Below are positions 1 to 8,766 of a stretch of 64,000 bases of DNA, in pieces. Origin of the DNA: an uncultured Gemmiger sp. (GTDB lineage: Bacteria > Bacillota > Clostridia > Oscillospirales > Ruminococcaceae); contig CALXHO010000001.1 in the NCBI GenBank assembly GCA_944388125.1, forward strand, positions 1 through 64,000. The letters run 5' to 3'. Below the pieces are notes generated by a model, which worked only from the letters and a program-made list of their open reading frames with translations, had not been told where the DNA came from and searched no databases. How positions within the stretch are numbered: the stretch's first letter is position 1; every line of letters begins with the position of its first letter. The translations under genes were made by a program, and so were the position numbers.

Positions 1-1773
1 AATATTTAAGCTGGGAAGAACATTGGTGATCTTGCCGTTGCGGGTGATGACACGGACGTTGAAGCGGTCGGGGTAGCGCTTGTCCTGCAGGCAGCCCAGG
101 CCCTTGACCCGCTTGATCTCCTCCGGCGGAATCTTGCCCTGGAACTTCACCTTGACCTGATTGAAGGTGACACCGCCTTCCAGGACACGGGTATTGGTGT
201 AGCCGCAGGCTTTCAGGCGATTCTGCAGGAAGTAACCGCGCTTACCCCTTGCGCAGACCAGCAGCAGCTTGGCATCTGTGGCCAGGCCCTCGATGGGGCC
301 ATGTACAGCGGACAGATTGACCCACTTTGCACCGGGAATGGCGGGTTGGGGCTGCACGTCGATGACCTGATAGTCCGCAGCTGCTCCCGCAGCGTACTCT
401 GCCGGGGTAAAGGTTTCAAAGTTGCCGGAGAGTTTGTTCTCCAGAATGTAGCAGGCCTGGACAAAGGGATGGATGGCGGTGGAGAAGGGCGGCGCATAGG
501 CAAAGTCCAGCGTGTCGAAGGTCTCCAGGGTGGCGCCCATGGAGATGCCTGTGACCGCAATGTCCACCATCTTGTCCACAGCACCGCCGCCCAATACCTG
601 GATACCCAGCAGTCTATGGCTGACGCGGTCGGCAATGAGCTTGGTAATGAAGGCTCCTGCGCCGGGATAGTAGTGCGCCTTGTCGTCGGTCACGCAGACG
701 ACGGTGGCCGGGTCGTAACCGGCATCCTTTGCCTGAGCCTCGGTCAGACCGGTGCGACCGGCATTGAGGCCATCCATCAGACGGACGACACCGGTTCCCA
801 GGCAGCCGCCGTACAGTGCCTCATGGCCGGAGAGATTCCGGGCCAGGCAGCGGCCGGTGATGTTGGCCGTGGATCCCATGGCAGACCACTGGGGCTTGCC
901 GGTGAGGGCATTGAACACCATGGCGCAGTCGCCCACCGCGTAGACGTCAGGCAGGTTGGTCTGCTGTTTGTTGTCCACCCGGATGGTGCCTTTGAACATG
1001 TCCAGGCCGCTGTCCGCCAAAAAGCCGGTGGCGGGGCGGATGCCGATGGCCAGCACCACCAGATCTGCCGGGATCTTGCCCGAGTCGGTGTCGATGCCGT
1101 CGGCCTTGTCGGCGCCGGTAACGCCCTTGAGTGCCGTGCCGGTCAGCACCCGCATGCCCTTGGCCTGCAGCTGGCGCTTGACATAACCGGCCATTTCAGG
1201 GTCAAAGATATTGGGCATGAGCTGATCTGCCATATCTACAACTGTGACCGACAGGCCCTTGGCCATGAGGTTCTCGGCCACTTCCAGGCCGATGAAACCG
1301 CCGCCCACCACGACTGCGCGGCGGCTGTCGTTTTTGTCCGCCCAGTCCCGGACACCGATGGCGTCGTCCGGGGTGCGCATGCAGAACACACCGGGCAAGT
1401 CCGTGCCGGGGACACCGGGCACGAAGGGCTCGGCGCCCACTGCCAGAATCACCTTGTCATAGTTCTGGATGCTCTCGGCGCCGGTATCCACATCCCGCAG
1501 GGTCACGGCCTTGGCAGCCGCATCCAGCCTGATGGCTTCCTGGCCGGTAAAGACCTGTACGCCGGTCAGCCCTGCATACTTTGCCGGGGTGTTGACGATA
1601 AGGTCTTCCCGGGTGGGGATCTCGCCGCCCACATAGTAAGGCAGGCCGCAGCCTGCATAGGAAATGTCCTTGCCCTTGGTATAGATCACGACTTCGGCAT
1701 CCGGCTGCTCACGCTTGAGCTTGGCCGCCGCCTTGGTACCGGCAGCCACGCCGCCGATGACGAGAATTTTCAT
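1..1773 (-). CDS. CoA-disulfide reductase-type FAD/NAD(P) oxidoreductase with rhodanese domain (3' end outside window)
   Basis: The 591 codons present start at an ATG preceded by GGGAGG. The N-terminus has the FAD-binding GGVAAG motif, and the segment YAGCGLPYYVGG places a redox Cys at about residue 42, the position used by CoA-disulfide reductases and NADH oxidases of this family. A second dinucleotide fold (VVVGGGFIGLE) and the family dimerisation domain follow. From about residue 455 there is a rhodanese domain with a candidate persulfide Cys in LLLVCAKGKRGY near residue 506. Beyond that, text such as DRFNVRVITRNGKIT resembles the ferredoxin-like half-domain of nitrite/sulfite reductases, but it is cut by the window edge and that call is tentative. 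Likely role: thiol/disulfide or sulfane-sulfur redox chemistry in the cytosol. Confidence 0.85.
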   Translation of the reverse strand, partial: MKILVIGGVAAGTKAAAKLKREQPDAEVVIYTKGKDISYAGCGLPYYVGGEIPTREDLIVNTPAKYAGLTGVQVFTGQEAIRLDAAAKAVTLRDVDTGAESIQNYDKVILAVGAEPFVPGVPGTDLPGVFCMRTPDDAIGVRDWADKNDSRRAVVVGGGFIGLEVAENLMAKGLSVTVVDMADQLMPNIFDPEMAGYVKRQLQAKGMRVLTGTALKGVTGADKADGIDTDSGKIPADLVVLAIGIRPATGFLADSGLDMFKGTIRVDNKQQTNLPDVYAVGDCAMVFNALTGKPQWSAMGSTANITGRCLARNLSGHEALYGGCLGTGVVRLMDGLNAGRTGLTEAQAKDAGYDPATVVCVTDDKAHYYPGAGAFITKLIADRVSHRLLGIQVLGGGAVDKMVDIAVTGISMGATLETFDTLDFAYAPPFSTAIHPFVQACYILENKLSGNFETFTPAEYAAGAAADYQVIDVQPQPAIPGAKWVNLSAVHGPIEGLATDAKLLLVCARGKRGYFLQNRLKACGYTNTRVLEGGVTFNQVKVKFQGKIPPEEIKRVKGLGCLQDKRYPDRFNVRVITRNGKITNVLPSLNI

Positions 1774-2021
1774 ACATTGCCTCCCTTTCGGAGTGCTCTG
1801 CGGGCAGGCATCGCCCGCGGGGCTTTTCCTGGTTTGTTTTTCGGTAATGACGGAGCGGTCCTGCCTCCTTCCCTGTCCATATTCTGTGCCGTATTTCTCG
1901 GCCTTTTATTCGGTTTTGCGGGTATCCTGCTGTTACGTTCCCGCATCCCTGCGGGCAGATGTTACGGCTGCTTTCTTTGTCCCGGAATTACTCGCTTGTG
2001 GGGACAATCACTACTACTAAA

Positions 2022-2050
2022 AGCATACTCCTCCCCGGGTTCTCCGTCAA
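2022..2050 (-). promoter_or_regulatory. sigma-A-type promoter of the CoA-disulfide reductase gene
   Basis: On the minus strand TTGACG (2045-2050) and TATGCT (2022-2027) are separated by exactly 17 bases. It lies about 250 bases upstream of the start codon, so the transcript would carry a leader of roughly 240 nt (1774-2015). That leader contains a small CCCGCA/TGCGGG hairpin but nothing I recognise as a riboswitch. Confidence 0.6.
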
Positions 2051-2130
2051 TTATTTCAACCTCAGAGAACCCCTATTATTTCTTCTGTCCAATTCATTTT
2101 CCTTGTCTTTTGGCAAAGCTTTTTTAGACG

Positions 2131-2176
2131 CAAAAAACCAGAGGCAAAGTCCAGGATTCCGACTTTGCCTCTGGTT
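2131..2176 (-). terminator. rho-independent terminator of glgA
   Basis: A 15-bp perfect inverted repeat (2137-2151 with 2161-2175, 9-nt loop) is followed on the minus strand by TTTTTTG. It lies directly after the glgA stop codon. Confidence 0.85.
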
Positions 2177-2200
2177 GATTTTATTGAGGGGAAGGTCCGA

Positions 2201-4366
2201 TTACCACGGCGTCAGTTCCAGGTAGAGATCCTTGTACTGGCGGGCGGAATTGCTCCAGGAAACATCCTTGGCCATATCCCGCTGGACGACCTCGTCCCAG
2301 TGGTAACGATTGACGAAATATTCGGTCTTGGCACGGTTGATGGCATCCAGCAGAAGGCCTGCGTCATAGCGGTCAAAGGTGAAACCGTTGCCGTCGCCGT
2401 TGAAGATGTTGTAGGGCTGGACCGTATCCTTCAGGCCGCCGGTTTCCCGGACGATGGGCAGAGTGCCGTAGTGCATGGCGTTGAGCTGGGTCAGGCCGCA
2501 GGGCTCAAAGCGGGAGGGCACCAGCAGAGCATCGGCTGCCGCGTAGATGCGGTGGGCGCGGGACTCGTCGTACTGGATGCAGGCGCTGAACATACCCTTG
2601 TAGGCATCCTCATAGTAGCGGAAGGTATCCTCGTACTCCTTGTCGCCGGTGCCCAGCACCACCACCTGGGTGTTGCCGTCCATCACCTGAGGAATGATGG
2701 CGTTGACCAGATCCAGGCCCTTCTGGTTGGTCAGACGGGAGATCAGGCCGATGACAAACTTGCCCTGATCCTGAACAAGGCCCAGTTCCTGCTGGAGGGC
2801 CAGCTTGTTCTGCCACTTGTGCTCCAGCACATTGGTGATGTCGTAGTTGACCGCCAGAGCCGGATCGGTGGCAGGATTCCACATACCATAGTCAATGCCG
2901 TTGACGATGCCGCGCAGCTTGTCGCTGTGGTAGCGCAGGTGGTCCTCCAGCTTTTCGCCGTACTCGGCAGTCTGGATTTCCTGGGCATATGTATAACTGA
3001 CAGTGGTGATGCGGTCGGCGTAGGCCAGGCCGCCCTTGAGCATGTTGGCATCCTCATAGCCCTGCTTCATGGCCCCCATGTTGAAGACTTCGTCCGGCAG
3101 GCCGGTCCAGTACTTGAGGGTGGGAATGTTGTAAATGCCCTGGAAGCGCAGGTTGTGGATGGTGAGCACCGTTTTGGCGTGGCCAACAGGAGAGTTCTGG
3201 AACATGGTGCGCAGATACACCGGGACCAGAGCCGCCTGCCAGTCATGGCAGTGGATGATGTCCGGGATCCAGTTCATGTAGTTCAAAGCAGCCAGTGCCG
3301 CTTTGCTGAAGAAGCAGTACTTGGGAATGTCATCCACCAGACCGATATAGGGATTGCCGGCAGAGAAGAACTCCTGGTTGTCGATGAAATCATAGACAAC
3401 ACCGTCATGGACGTACTCCATGATGCCCACATAGTAGCTGCGGCCAGTCAGGCCCAGGTCCATGTAAAACTCTCCGCGGTAGACCATCTGGTCCTGGTAC
3501 TTCTGCGGAATGCAGGCATACCGGGGCAGAATGACACGCACATCGCAGTTCTCAGCCACCAGTTCCCGGGGCAGGGCGTACATGACATCGCCCAAGCCGC
3601 CGGTCTTGACAAAGGGATGGCACTCCGATCCGATAAATGCAATACTTCTGCGCGGGGTGGTATATTGCGGTTCCATAGGCGCTTCCTCCTTCGGCTGAAC
3701 CGGTTCCGTCACAACGGTCTTGGGTTCCTCCGTCACAGGGGCTGCCTGTTCAGCCGCAGGCTTGGTCTCCTCCGCGGCGGGGGCTGGATTTTCAGTTACG
3801 GGTTTTACTTTTTCTTCCGCCGGAGCTGTCTTTTTGGCTGCAGAGGCAGTTTTTTTGGCAACGGGCTTTGCCTTTTTGGCGGCAGGCTTGGTTTTCTTGG
3901 GAGCAGGCTCCGCATTCTTGGCAGCGGGTTCCGCTTTCTTGGTGACAGGTTCAGCCTTCTTGGCGGCAGGCTCAGCCTTCTTGGGAGCAGGTTCCGCATT
4001 TTTGGCAGCGGGTTCCGCTTTCTTAGTGACAGGTTCTGCCTTCTTGGCGGCAGGCTCTGCCTTCTTGGCGGCAGGCTCTGCTTTCCTGGCAGTGGGCTCC
4101 GCTTTCTTTGCGGAGGGTTCGGACTTTTGGGCGACAGGTTCGGTCTTTACAGGGACAGGCTCGGCCTTTTTAGCTGCAGGTTTCGCCTTTTCGGCGACAG
4201 CCTCCGGCTTTGGGGCAGCGGGCGCGTTCTTTTCGGCCACAGGCTCGGATTTCTTTTCCGCTGGCTCAGCCTTCTTGGCAGCAGCCGCAGTGTTCTTTAC
4301 GGCAGCCGGAGCAGTTTTTGCCTCGGTTGAGGACTTCTTGGCGGACGGCGCTTTTTTCTGTGCCAC
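2201..4366 (-). CDS. glgA: Glycogen synthase (GT5) with a long Lys/Ala/Pro-rich N-terminal tail
   Basis: GlgA transfers glucose from ADP-glucose to growing alpha-1,4-glucan. The chosen start is GTG at 4366, preceded by AAGGAAGAG; the frame stays open upstream without another ribosome site. Residues 2 to about 235 are low-complexity repeats of the type AEPxxKK, histone-H1-like in composition. The catalytic part begins at RRSIAFIGSECHPF with the ADP-glucose-binding KTGGLGD motif (K254) and runs through the C-terminal Rossmann half with SRFEPCGLTQ and GTLPIVRETGGL. Ordinary GlgA proteins are about 480 residues, which the C-terminal part matches; this one is 721. No other glg gene is adjacent. 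The tail is very basic and could bind polyanions or glucan, but its function is not known to me. Confidence 0.93.
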   Translation of the reverse strand: MAQKKAPSAKKSSTEAKTAPAAVKNTAAAAKKAEPAEKKSEPVAEKNAPAAPKPEAVAEKAKPAAKKAEPVPVKTEPVAQKSEPSAKKAEPTARKAEPAAKKAEPAAKKAEPVTKKAEPAAKNAEPAPKKAEPAAKKAEPVTKKAEPAAKNAEPAPKKTKPAAKKAKPVAKKTASAAKKTAPAEEKVKPVTENPAPAAEETKPAAEQAAPVTEEPKTVVTEPVQPKEEAPMEPQYTTPRRSIAFIGSECHPFVKTGGLGDVMYALPRELVAENCDVRVILPRYACIPQKYQDQMVYRGEFYMDLGLTGRSYYVGIMEYVHDGVVYDFIDNQEFFSAGNPYIGLVDDIPKYCFFSKAALAALNYMNWIPDIIHCHDWQAALVPVYLRTMFQNSPVGHAKTVLTIHNLRFQGIYNIPTLKYWTGLPDEVFNMGAMKQGYEDANMLKGGLAYADRITTVSYTYAQEIQTAEYGEKLEDHLRYHSDKLRGIVNGIDYGMWNPATDPALAVNYDITNVLEHKWQNKLALQQELGLVQDQGKFVIGLISRLTNQKGLDLVNAIIPQVMDGNTQVVVLGTGDKEYEDTFRYYEDAYKGMFSACIQYDESRAHRIYAAADALLVPSRFEPCGLTQLNAMHYGTLPIVRETGGLKDTVQPYNIFNGDGNGFTFDRYDAGLLLDAINRAKTEYFVNRYHWDEVVQRDMAKDVSWSNSARQYKDLYLELTPW
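3880..4090 (-). repeat. Tandem coding repeats in the glgA tail
   Basis: Within the N-terminal tail of GlgA a unit of about 28 residues (AEPVTKKAEPAAKNAEPAPKK plus AEPAAKK) occurs twice in tandem, surrounded by degenerate heptad-like AEPxxKK units. At the DNA level this gives about 84-bp direct repeats, so repeat number may vary between strains. Confidence 0.7.
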
Positions 4367-4739
4367 AATATCTCTTCCTTTCCAATGGCTTTCTGCCGAT
4401 GCCTCAAGGCCGCAGATCTTCAAAAGAGTTTCTGCGGCCAGACTTTCCGAAACAGCAACCGGCAGGGAGCAGAACAGCCGCAACTATCCCGCTCTCAGGC
4501 CTTATAAAGAAAGATTAGCATATTTTCGTTCAAATTTCAATTACCCATGCATCATTTACGCAGCTCTACCGTCCACATTCACTTATTTTCGAGGCGCGCC
4601 CATGGTTTTACCGATCACTTTTTTCTTTCCGTACACAGTTTCCCCATTTTTCGACGTTCCATTTTCCACAACTCGTTTTTTTGTTCCGCTTTTCTCAAAA
4701 CCGGGCGGGATTTTCACAGCAGTTTCTCACAAAAGGACA

Positions 4740-4777
4740 CACAAAAGACGGTCCCCCTCTGAAGGGTGACCGTCTTA
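4740..4777 (-). terminator. Terminator of the GH3 glucosidase gene
   Basis: AAGACGGTC (4745-4753) pairs with GACCGTCTT (4768-4776), with an inner CCC/GGG extension, followed on the minus strand by TTTTGTGT just past the stop at 4782. The rest of the 415-nt gap (4367-4781) is the glgA upstream region; it is AT-rich around 4500-4560 but I could not assign a convincing glgA promoter. Confidence 0.75.
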
Positions 4778-4781
4778 CGAA

Positions 4782-7127
4782 TCAGATCATTTTTTTGATT
4801 GCCATTAAAGGATGACCGTTTGCCATTTCCAGTAATCCCTCCGCCACCCTGGCCGGGAGTGCTCCGCAGCTGGAGAGCACCACCGCCCGCAACGGAGCGT
4901 CTGCACCGGACATGACCATCATTTTGAAGGTCGGGTCCTCATAATCGGCCTTACCGCCGAAACTTCTGGCCATGATCCTCTCCGTGGCCTTGAAAACAAT
5001 CCCCATCACCGCCGATAGGCCCTTCATCTCCATGGAAGAATTCTCCATGGTGAAAATACCTTTTTCCAGAGGCGGGTCCACCTGCAGCGGCCCGCCGTAC
5101 AGAGCAGCAAACTCTCCATCGGCAGGCAGCCCCTGCAGGGTCTCGTACCAGCTGCCCTTCTGCCAATCGGGGGCCGGCACCGGTTCCCCTTCTACCTGCA
5201 GTTCTGCGGACAGGCGGATATCTTCGCTGGATGCTCCTATCTGGATCGTGTAACAACCGGCCGGAATCTTCCATCCATCCGCCCACACTGCAAAACTGCG
5301 GTCATTGAGACGGAAGGTCACGGTCTTTTGCTCTCCGGGAGCCAGTTCCACACGGGCAAACCCTTTCAGCTCCCGCAGCGGGCGATACAGTCCATCCTGC
5401 GGCGGCGCGATATACAGCTGCACCACCTCGGCGCCGGGACGATCTCCTGTATTGGCAACCGTGACCCGGACAGTCTTTTCCTCCACGGTCAGGTTGTTGT
5501 ACGCAAAGCTCGTATAGCTCAGGCCATATCCAAAGGGAAACCGCACCGGCACTCCTGCCTTGGCATAATAGCGATAGCCCACATACAGCCCTTCCTTATA
5601 GAAGGTGGTCTTTTTCCCGAACGTTTCCCGGCTGGGCACATCCTTATAAGACATGGGCCAGGTTTCCGTCAGCTTGCCGCCGGGATTGGCCTTACCCGTG
5701 AGCAGATCTGCCGCAGCCTCGCCGCCTGCCTGCCCGGGCAGTCCCATGTACAGCACAGCCTTGACCCGGTCCAGCCAGGGCGTTTCCACCGCGCTGCCGC
5801 AGAACAGCAGGACCACCGTGTTGGGATTGGCCTGCGCCACCGCATCGATCAGACGGAGGTGGCCTTCCGGCATGGTCATATTCTGACGGTCAAAGCCCTC
5901 CGACTCGTAGACATCGGGCAAGCCTACGCACACCACGGCGATTTTGGCGGACTTTGCCGCAGCGACGGTCTGAGCCAGGCTTTCCTCCGTCACCTCGCCT
6001 TTTTCATTGCAGGCGGGGACAAAGGGCACATCCGTCCATACATCCCAAAGGCTGGTCAGCTGGGTGGGATTGATGTGGCTGGAGCCGCTGCCCTGATACC
6101 GCATGGTGCGGGCCATCTCGCCGATAAGCACCACATCCTCCGTCTTCAGCGGCAGAATGCCCTCTTCATTTTTCAGAAGAACCGCTCCCTGCTCAGCCAC
6201 TTTCCGTGCCAGGGCATGGTGGGCTTGTCTGTCAAAAGGTTTGCCTTTGGGACGCGAGGCGCCTTTCAGCGCCAGGGCAATGACCCGGGCGGCACAGGCA
6301 TCCACTTCGCCCTCAGACAGCGTACCTTCTCTGACGGCAGCCTCCACCCAGTTTTCCATATACTTGCTGCCGCCGGGCATGCTCAGATCACACCCGGCAT
6401 GCATGGCCTTGACCCGATTGCACAAAGCCCCCCAGTCGGTGACAACCAGGCCCTCAAATCCCCAGTCCCTGCGCAGCACATCGGTGAGGAGCCAATGGTT
6501 ATCGCTGGCATGAACATTATTGATACGGGGATAGGAGCACATGACGGTTTCGGGGTGTGCACGGCGCACCACCGCCTCAAAGGCAGGCAGATAAAGTTCC
6601 CGCAGGGTCCGCTCGTCCACCTGGCTGTTGCCGTTGAAGCGCTTGTACTCCTGATTGTTGGCAGCAAAGTGTTTGAGGCTGGTCCCGACGCCTGTACTCT
6701 GAGCACCGAGAACCCAGGCCGTCCCCATATCCCCTGCCAGGTATGGGTCCTCGGAAAAATACTCGAAGTTACGCCCGCACAAGGGGTTGCGCTTGATATT
6801 GACGCCGGGCCCCAGCACTACATCCACGCCGTAGGAAAGGGCTTCCTCCCCGATGGCTTTGCCCTCCTCTTCCAAAAGCTCCGTATTCCAGGATGCGCCG
6901 CTGGTCACAGCGGTGGGAAAACAGGTAGCCTGCTCCGACCGGTTCACTCCCAGCATATCGCTGGCGTTGGACTGGTATCGCAGACCGTGAGGGCCGTCGC
7001 TCATGGTCACGGCGGGAATGCCGTACTTTTTCATGGCCTTACTGTGCCAGAAATCCGCACCATTGCAAAGGGAAATCTTTTCTTTCAAGGTCATCCGTTT
7101 CAGGATTTCTTCGATCTGTGTATCCAT
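4782..7127 (-). CDS. Cytosolic family 3 glycoside hydrolase (beta-glucosidase-like)
   Basis: 781 residues from an ATG preceded by GAAGAAGGAG. The order is the usual one for GH3: N-terminal TIM barrel, alpha/beta sandwich, fibronectin-III-like domain. The barrel shows SDGPHGLR, KHFAANNQE and GLVVTDWGA, whose Asp (D231) fits the family nucleophile. The sandwich shows GSGSSHINP, and the Fn3-like part starts near TVRVTVANTGDRPGAEVVQLYI. No signal peptide is visible, so the enzyme is probably intracellular and acts on imported beta-glucosides, possibly cellobiose or gentiobiose. A C-terminal extension of about 100 residues follows the Fn3 domain. It is a monocistronic unit with its own terminator. 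The substrate cannot be fixed from sequence. Confidence 0.9.
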   Translation of the reverse strand: MDTQIEEILKRMTLKEKISLCNGADFWHSKAMKKYGIPAVTMSDGPHGLRYQSNASDMLGVNRSEQATCFPTAVTSGASWNTELLEEEGKAIGEEALSYGVDVVLGPGVNIKRNPLCGRNFEYFSEDPYLAGDMGTAWVLGAQSTGVGTSLKHFAANNQEYKRFNGNSQVDERTLRELYLPAFEAVVRRAHPETVMCSYPRINNVHASDNHWLLTDVLRRDWGFEGLVVTDWGALCNRVKAMHAGCDLSMPGGSKYMENWVEAAVREGTLSEGEVDACAARVIALALKGASRPKGKPFDRQAHHALARKVAEQGAVLLKNEEGILPLKTEDVVLIGEMARTMRYQGSGSSHINPTQLTSLWDVWTDVPFVPACNEKGEVTEESLAQTVAAAKSAKIAVVCVGLPDVYESEGFDRQNMTMPEGHLRLIDAVAQANPNTVVLLFCGSAVETPWLDRVKAVLYMGLPGQAGGEAAADLLTGKANPGGKLTETWPMSYKDVPSRETFGKKTTFYKEGLYVGYRYYAKAGVPVRFPFGYGLSYTSFAYNNLTVEEKTVRVTVANTGDRPGAEVVQLYIAPPQDGLYRPLRELKGFARVELAPGEQKTVTFRLNDRSFAVWADGWKIPAGCYTIQIGASSEDIRLSAELQVEGEPVPAPDWQKGSWYETLQGLPADGEFAALYGGPLQVDPPLEKGIFTMENSSMEMKGLSAVMGIVFKATERIMARSFGGKADYEDPTFKMMVMSGADAPLRAVVLSSCGALPARVAEGLLEMANGHPLMAIKKMI

Positions 7128-7250
7128 GGGTTTACTCCTTCTTCTGCGGGAAATCAGCTTCTGCCTGATTTCCGCCGCCCCCAACATTTGTCCCTCTTTC
7201 AGCTCTGCACAGCGGCGCGGGCGGGCGAAAGCGGATCAGCTGTCGGCTCT

Positions 7251-7877
7251 TCAAGCCAGAAGGCTCTGCTCCAGATACCTTTCCACATCAAAGGGGTCCA
7301 GGGTGCAGTCCTTGCGCAGGTAAAGAGGATGATGAGGATGTCCCTTTTTGGACCGTGCGCCGGCGGAATACCACTGTGCACCCAGTTCTTCCCCCACAGC
7401 GATCATGTCCCGCAGGCAGTCCGCCAAGTAGGGCCGTTTCTCAATGATGGTCCCCCAGGCGGCCCACACCGCAGGGGCTCCCGTTTTTGTCTGCTCCAGA
7501 GCCCACCGGAACGCTGCCATATTCTCCCGGTGAAGCACCGGGTTGCAGACTTTTTCCATGTCATCGGGACGGGTGGCGCGCTGGGCGTAAACATTGAACA
7601 TAATAAAGCTGTCGTACCCGTTGGCCAGAGCAATGCGTTCCACCGACTTGAGGGTATTGTCCAGATCATTGGGCGCCGCTGTGGAGGGGTTGATGCCCAC
7701 ACAGATCAGTAGTTTTTCCCCCGCTGTGCCAAGAATGTAACGGTAATCGCGGTAGGTGTTGGGGACATACAGCCAGCGGGAAACGTCGTAGTCCGGGCTG
7801 GGCTTGCGGGCTTGCTCCAGGGCCTGGGCGAAGGGCAGGATCTCCTGCTGGAAGGTATCCCGGGTGGGGATGTGCAT
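7251..7877 (-). CDS. DUF1643 family protein
   Basis: 208 residues; the start has AAGGAGG seven bases upstream. The segment KLLICVGINPSTA followed by ALANGYDSFIMFNVYAQRAT matches the hallmark pattern of the DUF1643 family (NPS-T and N-L/V-A-RAT blocks). The C-terminal WYSAGARSKKGHPHHPLYL is also typical. The family has no established biochemical role known to me; members are soluble, about 150-210 residues, and often sit as single genes. Here it lies divergent from sfsA with the sfsA promoter in the gap. Confidence 0.85.
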   Translation of the reverse strand: MHIPTRDTFQQEILPFAQALEQARKPSPDYDVSRWLYVPNTYRDYRYILGTAGEKLLICVGINPSTAAPNDLDNTLKSVERIALANGYDSFIMFNVYAQRATRPDDMEKVCNPVLHRENMAAFRWALEQTKTGAPAVWAAWGTIIEKRPYLADCLRDMIAVGEELGAQWYSAGARSKKGHPHHPLYLRKDCTLDPFDVERYLEQSLLA

Positions 7878-7900
7878 GAAAAAACCTCCTTGCGGGCGGT

Positions 7901-7929
7901 TTGCGCATTCCTCCGCCCGATGCTATACT
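7901..7929 (+). promoter_or_regulatory. Promoter of sfsA
   Basis: TTGCGC (7901-7906), 17-base spacer, TATACT (7924-7929), about 30 bases before the sfsA start. Confidence 0.6.
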
Positions 7930-7961
7930 CACTTTATCAGAATACCGTCAGGAGAAGTGCA

Positions 7962-8645
7962 ATGCAATACCAAATTGTCAGACAAGGTCGATTTTTGTCC
8001 CGTCCCAACCGATTTATCGCCCGGGTGGAGCTGGACGGCGCCGAGGAGACGGTTCATGTCAAGAATACCGGCCGCTGCCGGGAGCTGCTGGTTCCCGGGG
8101 CCACGGTCTATCTGGCTGAGGGAGAGAATCCCAACCGCAAGACCCGGTACGATCTCATCGCGGTGGAAAAGGGTTCCCTGTTGGTCAACATGGATTCCCA
8201 GGCCACCAACAAGGTCTTTGGGGAATGGGCTGCGGCGGGGCAGTTTCGTCCCGGGCTGACCTTGCTGCGGCCCGAGACAGTCTGGGGAAATTCCCGCTTT
8301 GATTTTTACTGGGAGGACAGTGCCGGGCACAAAGGATTTGTGGAAGTCAAGGGCGTCACGCTGGAAGATCACGGCCACGCCCGCTTCCCCGATGCCCCCA
8401 CCCTGCGGGGCGTCAAACACCTGGAAGAGCTGGTCCGCTGTCACGAGGAAGGTTACGGGGCCGCCGTCTGTTTTGTGCTGCAGATGGGCGGTATGACCGA
8501 TTTTGCCCCCAACGACCTCACCCACCCGGCCTTTGGAGACGCCCTGCGCCGGGCTGCGGCCCGGGGTGTGGAGGTTCTGGCCATGGAATGCGCCGTGACG
8601 CCGGACAGTCTGGCCATTGCCGCCCCGGTTCCTGTACGGCTGTGA
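7962..8645 (+). CDS. sfsA: SfsA family protein (sugar fermentation stimulation / DNA-RNA nuclease-like)
   Basis: 227 residues from ATG 7962, preceded by CAGGAGA. The family signatures are present: RPNRFIARVEL near the N-terminus (OB-like part), HVKNTGRCRELLVPG, and the nuclease-like core GFVEVKGVTLE with FPDAPTLRG further on. Glu-x-Lys in EVKG fits the restriction-endonuclease-like active site reported for this family. SfsA was named for effects on maltose gene expression in E. coli; nuclease activity has been described for some members. It is a single gene with its own promoter and a short terminator. Confidence 0.93.
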   Translation: MQYQIVRQGRFLSRPNRFIARVELDGAEETVHVKNTGRCRELLVPGATVYLAEGENPNRKTRYDLIAVEKGSLLVNMDSQATNKVFGEWAAAGQFRPGLTLLRPETVWGNSRFDFYWEDSAGHKGFVEVKGVTLEDHGHARFPDAPTLRGVKHLEELVRCHEEGYGAAVCFVLQMGGMTDFAPNDLTHPAFGDALRRAAARGVEVLAMECAVTPDSLAIAAPVPVRL

Positions 8646-8651
8646 ACACCC

Positions 8652-8680
8652 GATGCCATTTGGGCCGGCATCCTTTTTCC
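8652..8680 (+). terminator. Weak terminator after sfsA
   Basis: GATGCC (8652-8657) pairs with GGCATC (8667-8672) and is followed by CTTTTTCC. Confidence 0.45.
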
Positions 8681-8692
8681 GTAAGCAGCAAC

Positions 8693-8731
8693 AAAAGAGA
8701 GACCGGCAGCCCCGCAAGGGGCTGCCGGTCT
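8693..8731 (-). terminator. Terminator of the hypB-flavoprotein-hypA-DUF5692 operon
   Basis: A perfect 16-bp stem (8696-8711 with 8716-8731, GCAA loop on plus) is followed on the minus strand by TTTTGTTG, directly after the DUF5692 gene. Confidence 0.85.
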
Positions 8732-8766
8732 CTGCATTCACAGTGGTCAATAACCGTTCACGGCAA

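Noticed and set aside
3880..4130. Regularly spaced DNA repeats that could suggest a CRISPR array
   Set aside because: Repeats are in frame, encode Lys/Ala/Pro units of GlgA, and there are no unique spacers or cas genes.
3720..4769. Plus-strand frame with repeated SAFLAAG-type units resembling an antifreeze or collagen-like protein
   Set aside because: It is the complement of the AEPxxKK repeats of the GlgA tail and has no ribosome site of its own.
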